Shown here: one piece after another, positions 56,756 through 64,000 of the stretch
Layout: each line of letters opens with the position of its first letter
How positions within the stretch are numbered: the stretch's first letter is position 1
DNA from: Leekyejoonella antrihumi
GTDB lineage: Bacteria > Actinomycetota > Actinomycetes > Actinomycetales > Dermatophilaceae
Direction of reading: 5' to 3'
Assembly: GCF_007845645.1 (NCBI RefSeq)
Contig: NZ_VCQV01000006.1
Span: 1-64,000, forward strand
Length of the DNA: 64,000 nt
Program-made: the position numbers and the translations under genes
Notes under the pieces: generated by a model
The model's input: the letters and a program-made list of their open reading frames with translations, nothing else
What the model was told of the DNA's origin: nothing
Databases searched by the model: none

Positions 56756-57714
56756 GCCACGACGTCGTCGAGGTCGTGCTGCGCGCGGTGTGCGTGCTCG
56801 CGGCGTTTCTGGTGCTGCCCCTGGTCGTCGGGCAGACCGAGCACAAGGTGATGGCACACATGCAGGGGCGGCTGGGGCCGATGTATCCGGGTGGGTTCCA
56901 CGGCTGGGCCCAGCTGGTGGCCGACGGCGTGAAGTTCGCCCAGAAGGAGGACATCGTCCCGATCGCCGCCGACAAACGGGTCTTCCGACTGGCACCGGCC
57001 CTCGGCATCGTGGCCTACCTGCTGGCGCTCGCGGTCATCCCGCTGGACGCGCACGTCTTCGGCGCCAACGTCGACGACGGGCTGATCTGGGCGATCGCCG
57101 TCACCGGCATCGGCACCGTGGGCACCCTGATGGCCGGCTGGTCCAGCGGCAACAAGTACGCGCTCATCGGTGCGATGCGCAGCGCCGCTCAGCTCCTGTC
57201 ATACGAGCTGCCGCTGATCCTGTCCTGCGCGTCGTTCGCGATCGCGGCCGGTTCGCTGTCGCTGGTCGGCATCGCGCACGCCTGGACGCCGTGGTGGCTG
57301 CTGTGGCAGCTGCCCGGCGCGATCGTCTTCCTGGTCGCCGCGACGGCCGAGCTTCAGCGGGTGCCGTTCGACGCGCCGGTGGCCGACTCCGAGGTCGTCA
57401 TGGGGCCGTACACGGAGTACACCGGCCTGCGGTTCGCGTTCTTCCTGCTGGCGGAGTATGCCGGGATCGTCGTCATGTCCCTGCTGCTGGCTGTGCTCTA
57501 CCTCGGCGGCTGGACCGGCCCGTTCGACGGGTACCTCGGCTGGTTGTGGACGCTGCTCAAGGGCTTCCTCTTCGCGCTGATCATCATCTGGATGCGGGTG
57601 TCCTGGCCGAGACTGCGCGAGGACCAGCTGCAACGGGTGGCCTGGCTCGGGCTGGTGCCGCTGGCGCTGTTGCAGCTGGCGATCACCGCCGTCGGCGTCG
57701 TGCTGACGGCCTGA
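56752..57714 (+). CDS. nuoH: NADH-quinone oxidoreductase-like subunit H (cluster 2)
   Basis: A 320-aa membrane subunit, about 140 residues shorter than NuoH1. GQTEHKVMAHMQGRLGPMYP is the entry helix. The quinone loop reads ELQRVPFDAPVADSEVVMGP, so only one of the three acidic residues of the [11 protein letters not shown] motif is kept as Glu and one as Asp. GYLGWLWTLLKGFLFALIII marks the end. The altered loop hints at changed quinone or proton handling. Confidence 0.95.
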   Translation: MSHDVVEVVLRAVCVLAAFLVLPLVVGQTEHKVMAHMQGRLGPMYPGGFHGWAQLVADGVKFAQKEDIVPIAADKRVFRLAPALGIVAYLLALAVIPLDAHVFGANVDDGLIWAIAVTGIGTVGTLMAGWSSGNKYALIGAMRSAAQLLSYELPLILSCASFAIAAGSLSLVGIAHAWTPWWLLWQLPGAIVFLVAATAELQRVPFDAPVADSEVVMGPYTEYTGLRFAFFLLAEYAGIVVMSLLLAVLYLGGWTGPFDGYLGWLWTLLKGFLFALIIIWMRVSWPRLREDQLQRVAWLGLVPLALLQLAITAVGVVLTA

Positions 57715-57802
57715 CCGGGCCGTCGAAGCTGACACCACGCGGCACGAGGCTCGATATCCTGAAGCGACTGGTTGTCCCGTGCAATCACTTTGAGGAGTGG
57801 CC

Positions 57803-58441
57803 ATGCCCCGCACCCGAGTCCACAACATGCTCATCTCGCTCGACGGCTACGCCGCGGGCGAGCAGGTGACGTTCGATGCCCCGATCGGCGGTGCCGACCG
57901 ACTCTTCGACTGGTTCGACGGCAGGGCAATCCATGGGGTCGACCAGGCGGACGACCCGATCACGCTGGATCGTGCCCTGACCAGTATGTGGGGCCAGGGC
58001 ATCGGCGCCGAGATCATGGGGCGGCGCAAGTTCGGTCCGCAGACCGGCGACTGGCCCGACGATGGGTGGCGCGGCTGGTGGGGCGAGGAGCCACCGTTTC
58101 ACACCCCGGTCTTCGTCATGAGCCACCATCCACAGGCCACGATGGAGTTCTCGGACGGGACCAGCTTCCACTTTGTCGACGGGACGCCGCAGGAGGTCCT
58201 CGACCTGGCGCAGCGGGCCGCCGGTGATCTGGACGTCCGAATCGGCGGAGGGCCCTCGACCCTGCGCCAGTTCCTTCAGGCCGATCTGGTCGACTTCATG
58301 CACCTGGCCATCGTGCCGATCACGCTCGGCCGCGGCGTGCGCCTATGGGAGGGCCTCCGCGGCATCGAGGGCCGTTTCACCGTCGAGACCGTCGTCTCGC
58401 CCAGCGGCCTCACGCATCAGTTCTGGAACAAGAACAACTGA
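57803..58441 (+). CDS. Dihydrofolate-reductase-like (RibD C-terminal) protein
   Basis: A 212-aa soluble protein of the RibD_C/DHFR-like family, which typically uses NADPH. RVHNMLISLDGYAAG at the start, EIMGRRKFGPQTGDW, HTPVFVMSHHPQATMEFSD, IGGGPSTLRQFLQ and DFMHLAIVPITLGRGVRLWE are the landmarks. The substrate is unknown. GAGGAG precedes ATG 57803. It is wedged between nuoH2 and nuoI2 together with a large palindrome, breaking the otherwise overlapping nuo2 chain. Confidence 0.9.
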   Translation: MPRTRVHNMLISLDGYAAGEQVTFDAPIGGADRLFDWFDGRAIHGVDQADDPITLDRALTSMWGQGIGAEIMGRRKFGPQTGDWPDDGWRGWWGEEPPFHTPVFVMSHHPQATMEFSDGTSFHFVDGTPQEVLDLAQRAAGDLDVRIGGGPSTLRQFLQADLVDFMHLAIVPITLGRGVRLWEGLRGIEGRFTVETVVSPSGLTHQFWNKNN

Positions 58442-58737
58442 TCGTCAACCCGCGTCGAGATCGCAATATCACGCCCCAAACCCCTGGAATGGGGCGGAAA
58501 ATTGCGATCTCGACGCGGCGTAGCCCGGCCGTCGAAGGACCTCCCCGGGAACGGCAGAGCCGTCAGGGAGTCGACCTGGGAGCGGAACCGGCCGTTGCCA
58601 GTTCGACGGGCAGCTCGGGCCCGGTCGGCCGGAAGTGGTCGGCATACGTGTCGGCAGCGCCGAGCCGGTGCTAGGTCTGACCAGCCAGGGACGATACGGT
58701 TCCACCTGCGGAGCAAAGCTCGAGCGAACGGAACGCG
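58442..58737. repeat. Intergenic stretch with a 67-bp nested palindrome
   Basis: CGCGTCGAGATCGCAAT (58451-58467) and ATTGCGATCTCGACGCG (58501-58517) are perfect 17-bp arms. Inside them CGCCCC (58472-58477) pairs with GGGGCG (58491-58496). It begins 10 nt after the DHFR-like gene stop and is probably its terminator, or part of the same extragenic palindrome class as those at 45.4 and 48.6 kb. The remaining 220 bp before nuoI2 hold no gene. Confidence 0.6.
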
Positions 58738-59226
58738 ATGTCACGGCCCGACCAGCACAAGCACGGCCTCGTTCCGGGTCTGGTGAAGGGCATGGCGACC
58801 ACGGCCCGGACGATGACCTCGCACGCCCACACCCAGGAGTACCCGGACGTCAAGCCGGAGCTGCCCCCGCGCTCGCGTGGCGTGATCGCGCTGCTTGCCG
58901 AGAACTGCACCTCCTGCATGCTCTGTGCCCGCGAGTGCCCCGACTGGTGCATCTACATCGACTCCCACAAGGAGACGATCCCGGCCGGGCCCGAGGGCGG
59001 CCGCGACCGGCAGCAGAACGTCCTCGACCGGTTCGCCATCGACTTCAGCCTGTGCATGTACTGCGGCATCTGCATCGAGGTCTGCCCCTTCGATGCGCTC
59101 TTCTGGAGCCCCGAGTTCGAGTATGCCGAGACGGACATTCGCGACATGCTGCACGAGAAGGACCGACTGGGGGAGTGGATGGCCACGGTCCCGCCGCCGC
59201 CCGCGACGGATCCGGGGGCCCAGTGA
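58738..59226 (+). CDS. nuoI: NADH-quinone oxidoreductase-like subunit I (cluster 2)
   Basis: A 162-aa, two-[4Fe-4S] ferredoxin-like subunit. Ligands: [12 protein letters not shown] (about residue 57) and [12 protein letters not shown] (about residue 105). It is shorter than NuoI1 at both ends. If this complex has no NADH module, these clusters are where an external donor such as ferredoxin would feed electrons. GTGA overlap with nuoJ2. Confidence 0.95.
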   Translation: MSRPDQHKHGLVPGLVKGMATTARTMTSHAHTQEYPDVKPELPPRSRGVIALLAENCTSCMLCARECPDWCIYIDSHKETIPAGPEGGRDRQQNVLDRFAIDFSLCMYCGICIEVCPFDALFWSPEFEYAETDIRDMLHEKDRLGEWMATVPPPPATDPGAQ

Positions 59227-59756
59227 CGACGCATGACGTCTTCTTCACGATCGTCGGAGTGATCTGCGCGGCCAGCGCGCTGCTCTCGGTCACCACCAAG
59301 CACCTGGTCCATGCCGCCCTGTGGCTGATGGTCGCCCTCGTCGCGCTTTCCGGGTGCTACCTGGTGCTCGGAGCCGAGCTGGTCGCTCTGGTGAACCTAC
59401 TGATCTACGTGGGCGCAATTGTCGTGCTCGTGCTGTTCGCCCTGATGCTGACCCGTGCACCGATCGGCAGGAGTCATGAGCACGACACCAGCTTGGCCCA
59501 GCGCGCCGCCTCGATGGTGCTGTGCGCCGCCACGACGGCGCTGCTCGCGGCCGTGCTGATCAGTGGTCTGGGCAATAACGCGGTGAGGGTGTCGGCCGGC
59601 AGCACCCACACCCTGAGCGTCCAGCTGTTCGGCACCTGGGTCTGGCCCTTCGAGATGCTGTCACTGCTGCTGGTGGCCGCCCTGGTCGGAGCCCTGGCGG
59701 TGTCCCGACTGCCGAACGCCGCCATCGCACGGACCGAGAGTGGTGAGGGGTCGTGA
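59223..59756 (+). CDS. nuoJ: NADH-quinone oxidoreductase-like subunit J (cluster 2)
   Basis: A 177-aa, five-helix subunit with the conserved [20 protein letters not shown] segment. It lacks the 90-residue soluble tail of NuoJ1. The GTG start overlaps nuoI2, and the gene overlaps nuoK2 by 4 bp. Confidence 0.93.
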   Translation: MTTHDVFFTIVGVICAASALLSVTTKHLVHAALWLMVALVALSGCYLVLGAELVALVNLLIYVGAIVVLVLFALMLTRAPIGRSHEHDTSLAQRAASMVLCAATTALLAAVLISGLGNNAVRVSAGSTHTLSVQLFGTWVWPFEMLSLLLVAALVGALAVSRLPNAAIARTESGEGS

Positions 59757-60058
59757 TCCACCTGTCGCTGCCGCTGGCGCTGGTCGCCGCCCTCTTCGGG
59801 ATCGGCCTCTACGGGGTGGTTGCCCGCCGCAATGCCGTCCTCGTGCTGATCGGCGTCGAGCTGATGCTGTCCGCCGCGGGCCTGCTGTTCGTCACCGCTG
59901 GAACGACCATGCACGACCCGATGCGCGGCGGCCAGGTGCTCACCATCTTCCTGATCACCATCGCCGCGGCGGAGATCAGTGTGGCGCTCGCCGTGGTGGT
60001 GGCGGTCTTCCGCGCCCGCGGTGACATCGACATGGCTCGCGCGGGGGAGGACGAGTGA
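59753..60058 (+). CDS. nuoK: NADH-quinone oxidoreductase-like subunit K (cluster 2)
   Basis: A 101-aa, three-helix subunit. VLVLIGVELMLSAAGLLFVT carries the helix-2 Glu and IAAAEISVALAVVVAVFRAR the second Glu, so the E-channel is intact. The stop at 60056-60058 overlaps the GTG that opens the first of three tandem repeat micro-ORFs. Confidence 0.94.
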   Translation: MIHLSLPLALVAALFGIGLYGVVARRNAVLVLIGVELMLSAAGLLFVTAGTTMHDPMRGGQVLTIFLITIAAAEISVALAVVVAVFRARGDIDMARAGEDE

Positions 60059-60217
60059 TCACCCCACAAAGTCACTCGCTGCGCTCGCTACTTTGCGGGG
60101 GCCCCGAATGATCACCCCACAAAGTCACTCGCTGCGCTCGCTACTTTGCGGGGGCCCCGAATGATCACCCCACAAAGTCACTCGCTGCGCTCGCTACTTT
60201 GCGGGGGCCCCGAATGA
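60055..60217 (+). repeat. Three tandem 53-bp hairpin repeats forming 18-aa micro-ORFs between nuoK2 and nuoL2
   Basis: Units start at 60057, 60110 and 60163 and are identical. Each holds a hairpin with arms CCCCACAAAGT and ACTTTGCGGGG (for example 60062-60072 and 60090-60100) and an inner CACTCGCTGCGCTCGCT core. Each also reads as an 18-codon ORF, MITPQSHSLRSLLCGGPE. The first begins at a GTG overlapping the nuoK2 stop, each TGA overlaps the next ATG by 4 bp, and the third overlaps the ATG of nuoL2. GCGGGGG before each ATG could serve as a ribosome-binding site. A diverged single copy lies at 9220-9294. Confidence 0.85.
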
Positions 60218-62241
60218 TCACCACCGGGTCGATCCAGCCGAGCCTCCTGGTCGTTGCCTTCCCAGCAGCAGTCGGGGTGCTGACCCTGCTGCTCGTGCGA
60301 CGCAGCCGCCGGGCGGCCTACGCCATCGCCGCGCTGGGTGGCCTGCTCGGTCTGCTCAGTGCGGTCTGGCTGCTGAGCCAGCAGATGACCGGCGATGCCG
60401 CACCGTCTCCACGCACGATCGGTGCCCTGCCGACCGGCGGATCCTTCGCGATGCCGCTGCATCTGCAGATCGACGCGCTCACCGTGATCGTGGCGACCGC
60501 GGTCGCCCTCGTGTCATTGGTGATCCAACTGTTCACCCGCTGGTATCTCGCGGACGATCCGCGCTACCGCGTCTTCGCCGCCACCGTCGGACTGTTCACC
60601 GCCGCGATGCAGCTGGTCGTGCTGTCCGGCGACGTGCTGCTCATCATCGTCGGCTGGGAGCTGATGGGCTGGTGCTCCTATCTGCTGATCGGTCACGAGT
60701 CGGACCGGGAGAAGGCCCGGCGCGCGGCCTACAAGGCGTTCCTGGTCACGCGATTCGCCGACGCGCCGTTCTTCATCGGGCTGATCGCGCTCGCGGTCGG
60801 AGCGCACAGCACGTCGATCCCCGCGATCATCGCGCACTGGAGCACTCCTGGGCATGCGACCGCACTGTCCGCCGCACTGATCTGCGTGATCTGCGGGGTC
60901 GCCGGCAAGTCCGCCCAGGTCCCCTTCCAGGACTGGCTGCCCGACGCCATGGAGGGCCCCACCCCGGCGTCGGCACTCATCCACGCTGCCACGATGGTCG
61001 CCGCCGGCACCGTGGTCCTCTCGCGGATCGTGCCGCTGCTGGAGCAGTCCGATCCGGCCCGCTACGTGCTGGTCGTCGTGGCCTCGATCTCGACAGTGCT
61101 GGCCGGTGTGCTGGCCTTCTTGCAGAACGACCTCAAGCGGCTTCTCGCCTGGTCGACGGTGTCCCAGGTCGGCCTGATGCTGCTTGCGCTGTCGATCCTG
61201 CCGCCGGGCGCGACCCCCGATCTGGCGATCATGCACCTGCTGTCCCACGCGATGTTCAAGGCACTGCTCTTCCTGGCGATCGGGTGGCTGTCCGTGCTCG
61301 TCGGCGGCACCGTCGTCCCACGGATGTCCGGAGCGCTGCGGCGGCACCCTTCCGCGGACACCATGATGGCCGTGGGCCTGCTCGCGCTGGCCGGGGTGCC
61401 ACCTCTGTCCGGGTTCGTGTCCAAGGACCTGATCGTCGACGAGGCAGCCCACCGAGGGGCAGCCGGCGACGGCGTCGCCCGCATCGGGTTCGTGGCCATC
61501 GTGGTCATGGTGGCGTTGACCGCGGCCTACTGCATGCGGGCCTGGCTGATCCTCGACCACCGCACCATCGCCGAACGGCGTCAGGCAGCCCAGACGATCG
61601 AGGACTCGCACGCGGTCCAGGAGGTCGGCATCCTGGAGATGCTCGAGACCTCCGCCCCGGTCGACGCGCGCGGACATGAGATCCGTCCCGTCGAGCCGGG
61701 GCCCGAGGCGGCGGTGGACGAGCTCGAGGTGGAGGAGGCGGAGGCCGCTCGCCGGCCACCCCGGCCGGGCCGGAGCGCACGATGGGGGCTCGCCACGCTG
61801 ACTCTGCTCTCGGTCGTCGGGGGCGGGCTGGCCCTCGCACCCGTGATCGACGTCGACTGGTCGAACGTCAACGGCTGGCTGATCGCCGCGACCCTGCTGC
61901 TCATGGCGGCGGTCGCTCTGCTGGTGCGGGTGATGTCGCTCGGCACGATCTTCGGGGACGCCGCTGCGCGCGTGCCACAGGCCGTGCGCAACAGCGGCCT
62001 GCGCGGGTTCGGTGCCGACACGGCCTACGTCAACCTCGTCGGCCGCCCGGTGCTCGCCCTGGCCAGATCCGTCGCGGCGCTCGACGACCTGCTGGATCGC
62101 GGGGTGCGCGATCTGGCCTCGGATGCCTGGTCACTGAGTCTGCGCGGCCTGGCCGCACACAACCGGCGACCGACGACCGGTCTGCTCGCCCTGACCACCG
62201 GCCTGGTCGTTGTCGGCGTGCTGGGGGTGGCCCTGTGGTAG
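60214..62241 (+). CDS. nuoL: NADH-quinone oxidoreductase-like subunit L (cluster 2)
   Basis: A 675-aa antiporter-like subunit. The TM5 Glu is in IIVGWELMGWCSYLLIGHE and the TM7 Lys in AGKSAQVPFQDWLPDAMEG. A Glu-rich insert of about 80 residues near residue 460-540 (EVEEAEAARRPPRPG) precedes the last helices and is absent from NuoL1. ATG 60214 lies inside the last repeat boundary; a TTG at 60199 is the only earlier alternative. Confidence 0.95.
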   Translation: MITTGSIQPSLLVVAFPAAVGVLTLLLVRRSRRAAYAIAALGGLLGLLSAVWLLSQQMTGDAAPSPRTIGALPTGGSFAMPLHLQIDALTVIVATAVALVSLVIQLFTRWYLADDPRYRVFAATVGLFTAAMQLVVLSGDVLLIIVGWELMGWCSYLLIGHESDREKARRAAYKAFLVTRFADAPFFIGLIALAVGAHSTSIPAIIAHWSTPGHATALSAALICVICGVAGKSAQVPFQDWLPDAMEGPTPASALIHAATMVAAGTVVLSRIVPLLEQSDPARYVLVVVASISTVLAGVLAFLQNDLKRLLAWSTVSQVGLMLLALSILPPGATPDLAIMHLLSHAMFKALLFLAIGWLSVLVGGTVVPRMSGALRRHPSADTMMAVGLLALAGVPPLSGFVSKDLIVDEAAHRGAAGDGVARIGFVAIVVMVALTAAYCMRAWLILDHRTIAERRQAAQTIEDSHAVQEVGILEMLETSAPVDARGHEIRPVEPGPEAAVDELEVEEAEAARRPPRPGRSARWGLATLTLLSVVGGGLALAPVIDVDWSNVNGWLIAATLLLMAAVALLVRVMSLGTIFGDAAARVPQAVRNSGLRGFGADTAYVNLVGRPVLALARSVAALDDLLDRGVRDLASDAWSLSLRGLAAHNRRPTTGLLALTTGLVVVGVLGVALW

Positions 62242-63791
62242 CCAGCCTGTTGATTGCACCACTCGTGCCGATCCTGGCCGGCATCGCGCTGATCGCCGGT
62301 GATCGTGCGTCTCGCGTGCCCGGCCGGCACACGACCTACGCCATCGCGCTGTGCGCCGCCGTCATCGGGGCGCTGGCGACCGGGTACGCCGTGTTTGCCC
62401 GTCCCGTGCTCAACGTCCAGTGGGTGCCCGCAATCGGGATGCGTCTACACCTCTCGGTGGACGGCATCAGCGCCCCGCTGCTCGTGCTGACCGCTGTCCT
62501 CGGTTTCCTCGTCGTGCTGCACGGTCGCCATGAGCAGCCGGGCGGTGGGACGCCCGGCACCTACTTCGGCTGTCTGCTGCTGGTGACCGGAGGCGCGCTG
62601 GCGACCTTCCTCGCGCAGGACGCGATCTCGTTCTTCCTCGCGTTCGAGCTGGTGCTCGTGCCGATGTGGGTGCTGATCCATCGGTTCGGAGACCCGCACC
62701 AGCCGGCCGAGCGTGCCCGAGCCGCAGCAATGTTCATTCTCTACACCGTGCTCGGCTCAACGCTGATGCTGGTGGGCATCCTTGCGCTGGTCTTCGCGAG
62801 CGGCACCTCCGACCTGGTCGCGCTCGGCCATGGCACCCACCTGTCCCAGGGCACCCAGACGGCGATCGCCGCGGTCCTGCTGATCGGGCTGGCGATCAAG
62901 GTGCCGATGTGGCCGCTGCACTCGTGGCTCCCACGGGCGCACACCGTCGCGCCGACCGCCGGGTCGGTCCTGCTTGCCGCCGTGCTGCTGAAGATGGGCA
63001 CCTACGGCATCGTCCGCCTGGTCGTCGCACCGCTGCCGCTGGGCATGGCGCGACTGGCGCCGGTGGTCGGCACGCTGGCGGTTGTCGGCATCCTGTGGGG
63101 CGGGCTGGTGTGCCTGGTCGAACGCAGCCTCAAGCGACTGATCGCCTGGTCTTCGGTGGCGCACATGGGCTTCGTCATGCTCGGGATTGCCAGCGGCACC
63201 GCGCTCGGGCTCCAGGCGGCGCTGTTCGGCAACATCGCCCACGGCGTCATCTCCGCGCTGCTGTTCACCGTGGTCGGCGGGCTCAAGCAACGTTGGGGAG
63301 GCGACGATCTGCACGTGGTGCGTGACGCGTTGCGCGATGTCAGTCCACGTCTCGGATTTGCCCTCGTCGTAGGGTTTGCCGCATCCCTTGGGCTGCCCGG
63401 CCTCGCCGGCTTCTGGGGTGAGGTGCTGGCAATGTTCTCCGCATGGGGCGCGGCCGACGATCAGCCCGGCGGTTGGTTCAAGGGGCTGGCGGCCGCGGCC
63501 GCGGTCGGCACGGTCCTCGCCGCGGGCTACTCCCTGCGCGTGCTTCGACTGGTGTGGGTCGGAGGCGCCGACAAGGCCAACCATGTCCACCCCGCGCACG
63601 CCGGCGAACCGCTGCCCGCCGCGAATTCACCTGCGACAACCGTGCAGCGATTCGCCGACGCGCACGGGCCCGAGTGGATCGTCGTCGGCATTCTGGTCGC
63701 TGCAGTCGTGGCGATCGGCGTCGACCCGGTGCCCGTGCTGCATACGACGGACGCCGCCGTGGCGCGAATCTTCGCGGGGGTCACTCGATGA
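62235..63791 (+). CDS. nuoM: NADH-quinone oxidoreductase-like subunit M (cluster 2)
   Basis: A 518-aa antiporter-like subunit. The TM5 Glu is in ISFFLAFELVLVPMWVLIH and the TM7 Lys in LAIKVPMWPLHSWLP. The following loop reads LPRAHTVAPTAGSV, where most NuoM proteins have LPDAHTEAPTAGSV, so two acidic residues are changed to Arg and Val. GTG 62235 overlaps the nuoL2 end. Confidence 0.94.
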   Translation: MVASLLIAPLVPILAGIALIAGDRASRVPGRHTTYAIALCAAVIGALATGYAVFARPVLNVQWVPAIGMRLHLSVDGISAPLLVLTAVLGFLVVLHGRHEQPGGGTPGTYFGCLLLVTGGALATFLAQDAISFFLAFELVLVPMWVLIHRFGDPHQPAERARAAAMFILYTVLGSTLMLVGILALVFASGTSDLVALGHGTHLSQGTQTAIAAVLLIGLAIKVPMWPLHSWLPRAHTVAPTAGSVLLAAVLLKMGTYGIVRLVVAPLPLGMARLAPVVGTLAVVGILWGGLVCLVERSLKRLIAWSSVAHMGFVMLGIASGTALGLQAALFGNIAHGVISALLFTVVGGLKQRWGGDDLHVVRDALRDVSPRLGFALVVGFAASLGLPGLAGFWGEVLAMFSAWGAADDQPGGWFKGLAAAAAVGTVLAAGYSLRVLRLVWVGGADKANHVHPAHAGEPLPAANSPATTVQRFADAHGPEWIVVGILVAAVVAIGVDPVPVLHTTDAAVARIFAGVTR

Positions 63792-64000
63792 GCGTGACCT
63801 ACAACTGGGCGCTGCTCGCACCGGTCGCGGTTCCGGCGCTCGGCGCCGTGCTGCTGCTGGTGATCGACCTGTGCCTGCCACGCCTCGGCAGGCTGCACTG
63901 GATCCTGGCCGCGATCATCCTGCTGGCCGGGGCGGCCTTCGCGGTCCCGCTCGCGCTGCCCGGTGCCGACAGTCCACGGCGCACGCTGTGTCTGCCGAAC
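63788..64000 (+). CDS. nuoN: NADH-quinone oxidoreductase-like subunit N (cluster 2), partial
   Basis: The ATG at 63788 overlaps the nuoM2 stop by 4 bp. The 71 codons present read MSVTYNWALLAPVAVPALGA, then VLLLVIDLCLPRLGRLHWIL, the first two helices of a NuoN-type subunit. The frame is open to the right edge. The assignment comes mainly from position after nuoM2 plus the hydrophobic pattern. Confidence 0.85.
   Translation, partial: MSVTYNWALLAPVAVPALGAVLLLVIDLCLPRLGRLHWILAAIILLAGAAFAVPLALPGADSPRRTLCLPN

Noticed and set aside
60055-60217. Possible CRISPR array (three direct repeats)
   Set aside because: The 53-bp units are directly adjacent with no spacers, and no cas genes are present; it is a tandem repeat.

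Overview
The window is high-GC DNA from an actinobacterium. GTG and TTG starts are common, many genes overlap by ATGA or GTGA, and the core pathway is menaquinone plus a 14-subunit complex I. The gene set (menD, menF, menG and menJ next to nuoA-N, a second partial nuo cluster, KorAB, a caa3-type CtaG) fits Micrococcales, possibly a Dermacoccaceae-like genus. That placement is inference, because there is no rRNA or marker match to lean on.

Region 1 (1-7.0 kb) is mostly core. It holds the cut-off start of an IS5-type transposase at the left edge, a helicase-associated-domain protein, an acyl-CoA synthetase coupled to an aldose-1-epimerase-like protein, and menD. Region 2 (7.0-24.9 kb) looks like an accessory island between menD and menF. 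It carries a PotABCD-like ABC importer, two complete toxin-antitoxin modules side by side, a DUF6924 gene, a DJ-1/PfpI protein, an ISAs1 remnant, a secreted ricin-type lectin, and a block of decayed DNA. It also carries a regulon built around an ECF sigma factor and its ZAS anti-sigma factor, then a YefM/YoeB pair and a frameshifted MazF relic. Three promoters with the same -35/-10 pair (TGAACC or TGAACT, 16 nt, CGTACC or CGTGTC) sit before the sigma gene, before a small membrane protein gene, and, mirrored, before a lipoprotein/membrane-protein/beta-propeller operon.

Region 3 (24.9-45.4 kb) is the respiratory core. It has isochorismate synthase (minus strand), then menG, a MenJ-like reductase, nuoA to nuoN in canonical order, and a polyprenyl diphosphate synthase likely to make the menaquinone side chain. 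Region 4 (45.5-55.0 kb) has a TetR regulator coupled to a PLP alanine-racemase-fold protein and a sugar-lactone oxidase, AzlC/AzlD, RarD, a 2-oxoacid:ferredoxin oxidoreductase (KorAB), CtaG and a small membrane protein.

Region 5 (55.2-64.0 kb, running off the right edge) is a second nuo cluster, A-B-C-H-I-J-K-L-M-N, with no nuoD, E, F or G and with a DHFR-like gene wedged between nuoH2 and nuoI2. It encodes no NADH-oxidising module. Having KorAB next door makes reduced ferredoxin a reasonable electron donor to test.

Two non-gene signals stand out. One is a hairpin element sitting exactly in the stop/start overlaps of coupled genes. A single diverged copy lies between the two ABC permeases, and three perfect 53-bp tandem copies lie between nuoK2 and nuoL2. 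Each copy forms a micro-ORF that keeps the overlap chain unbroken. The other is a set of large intergenic palindromes near 45.4, 48.6 and 58.5 kb.
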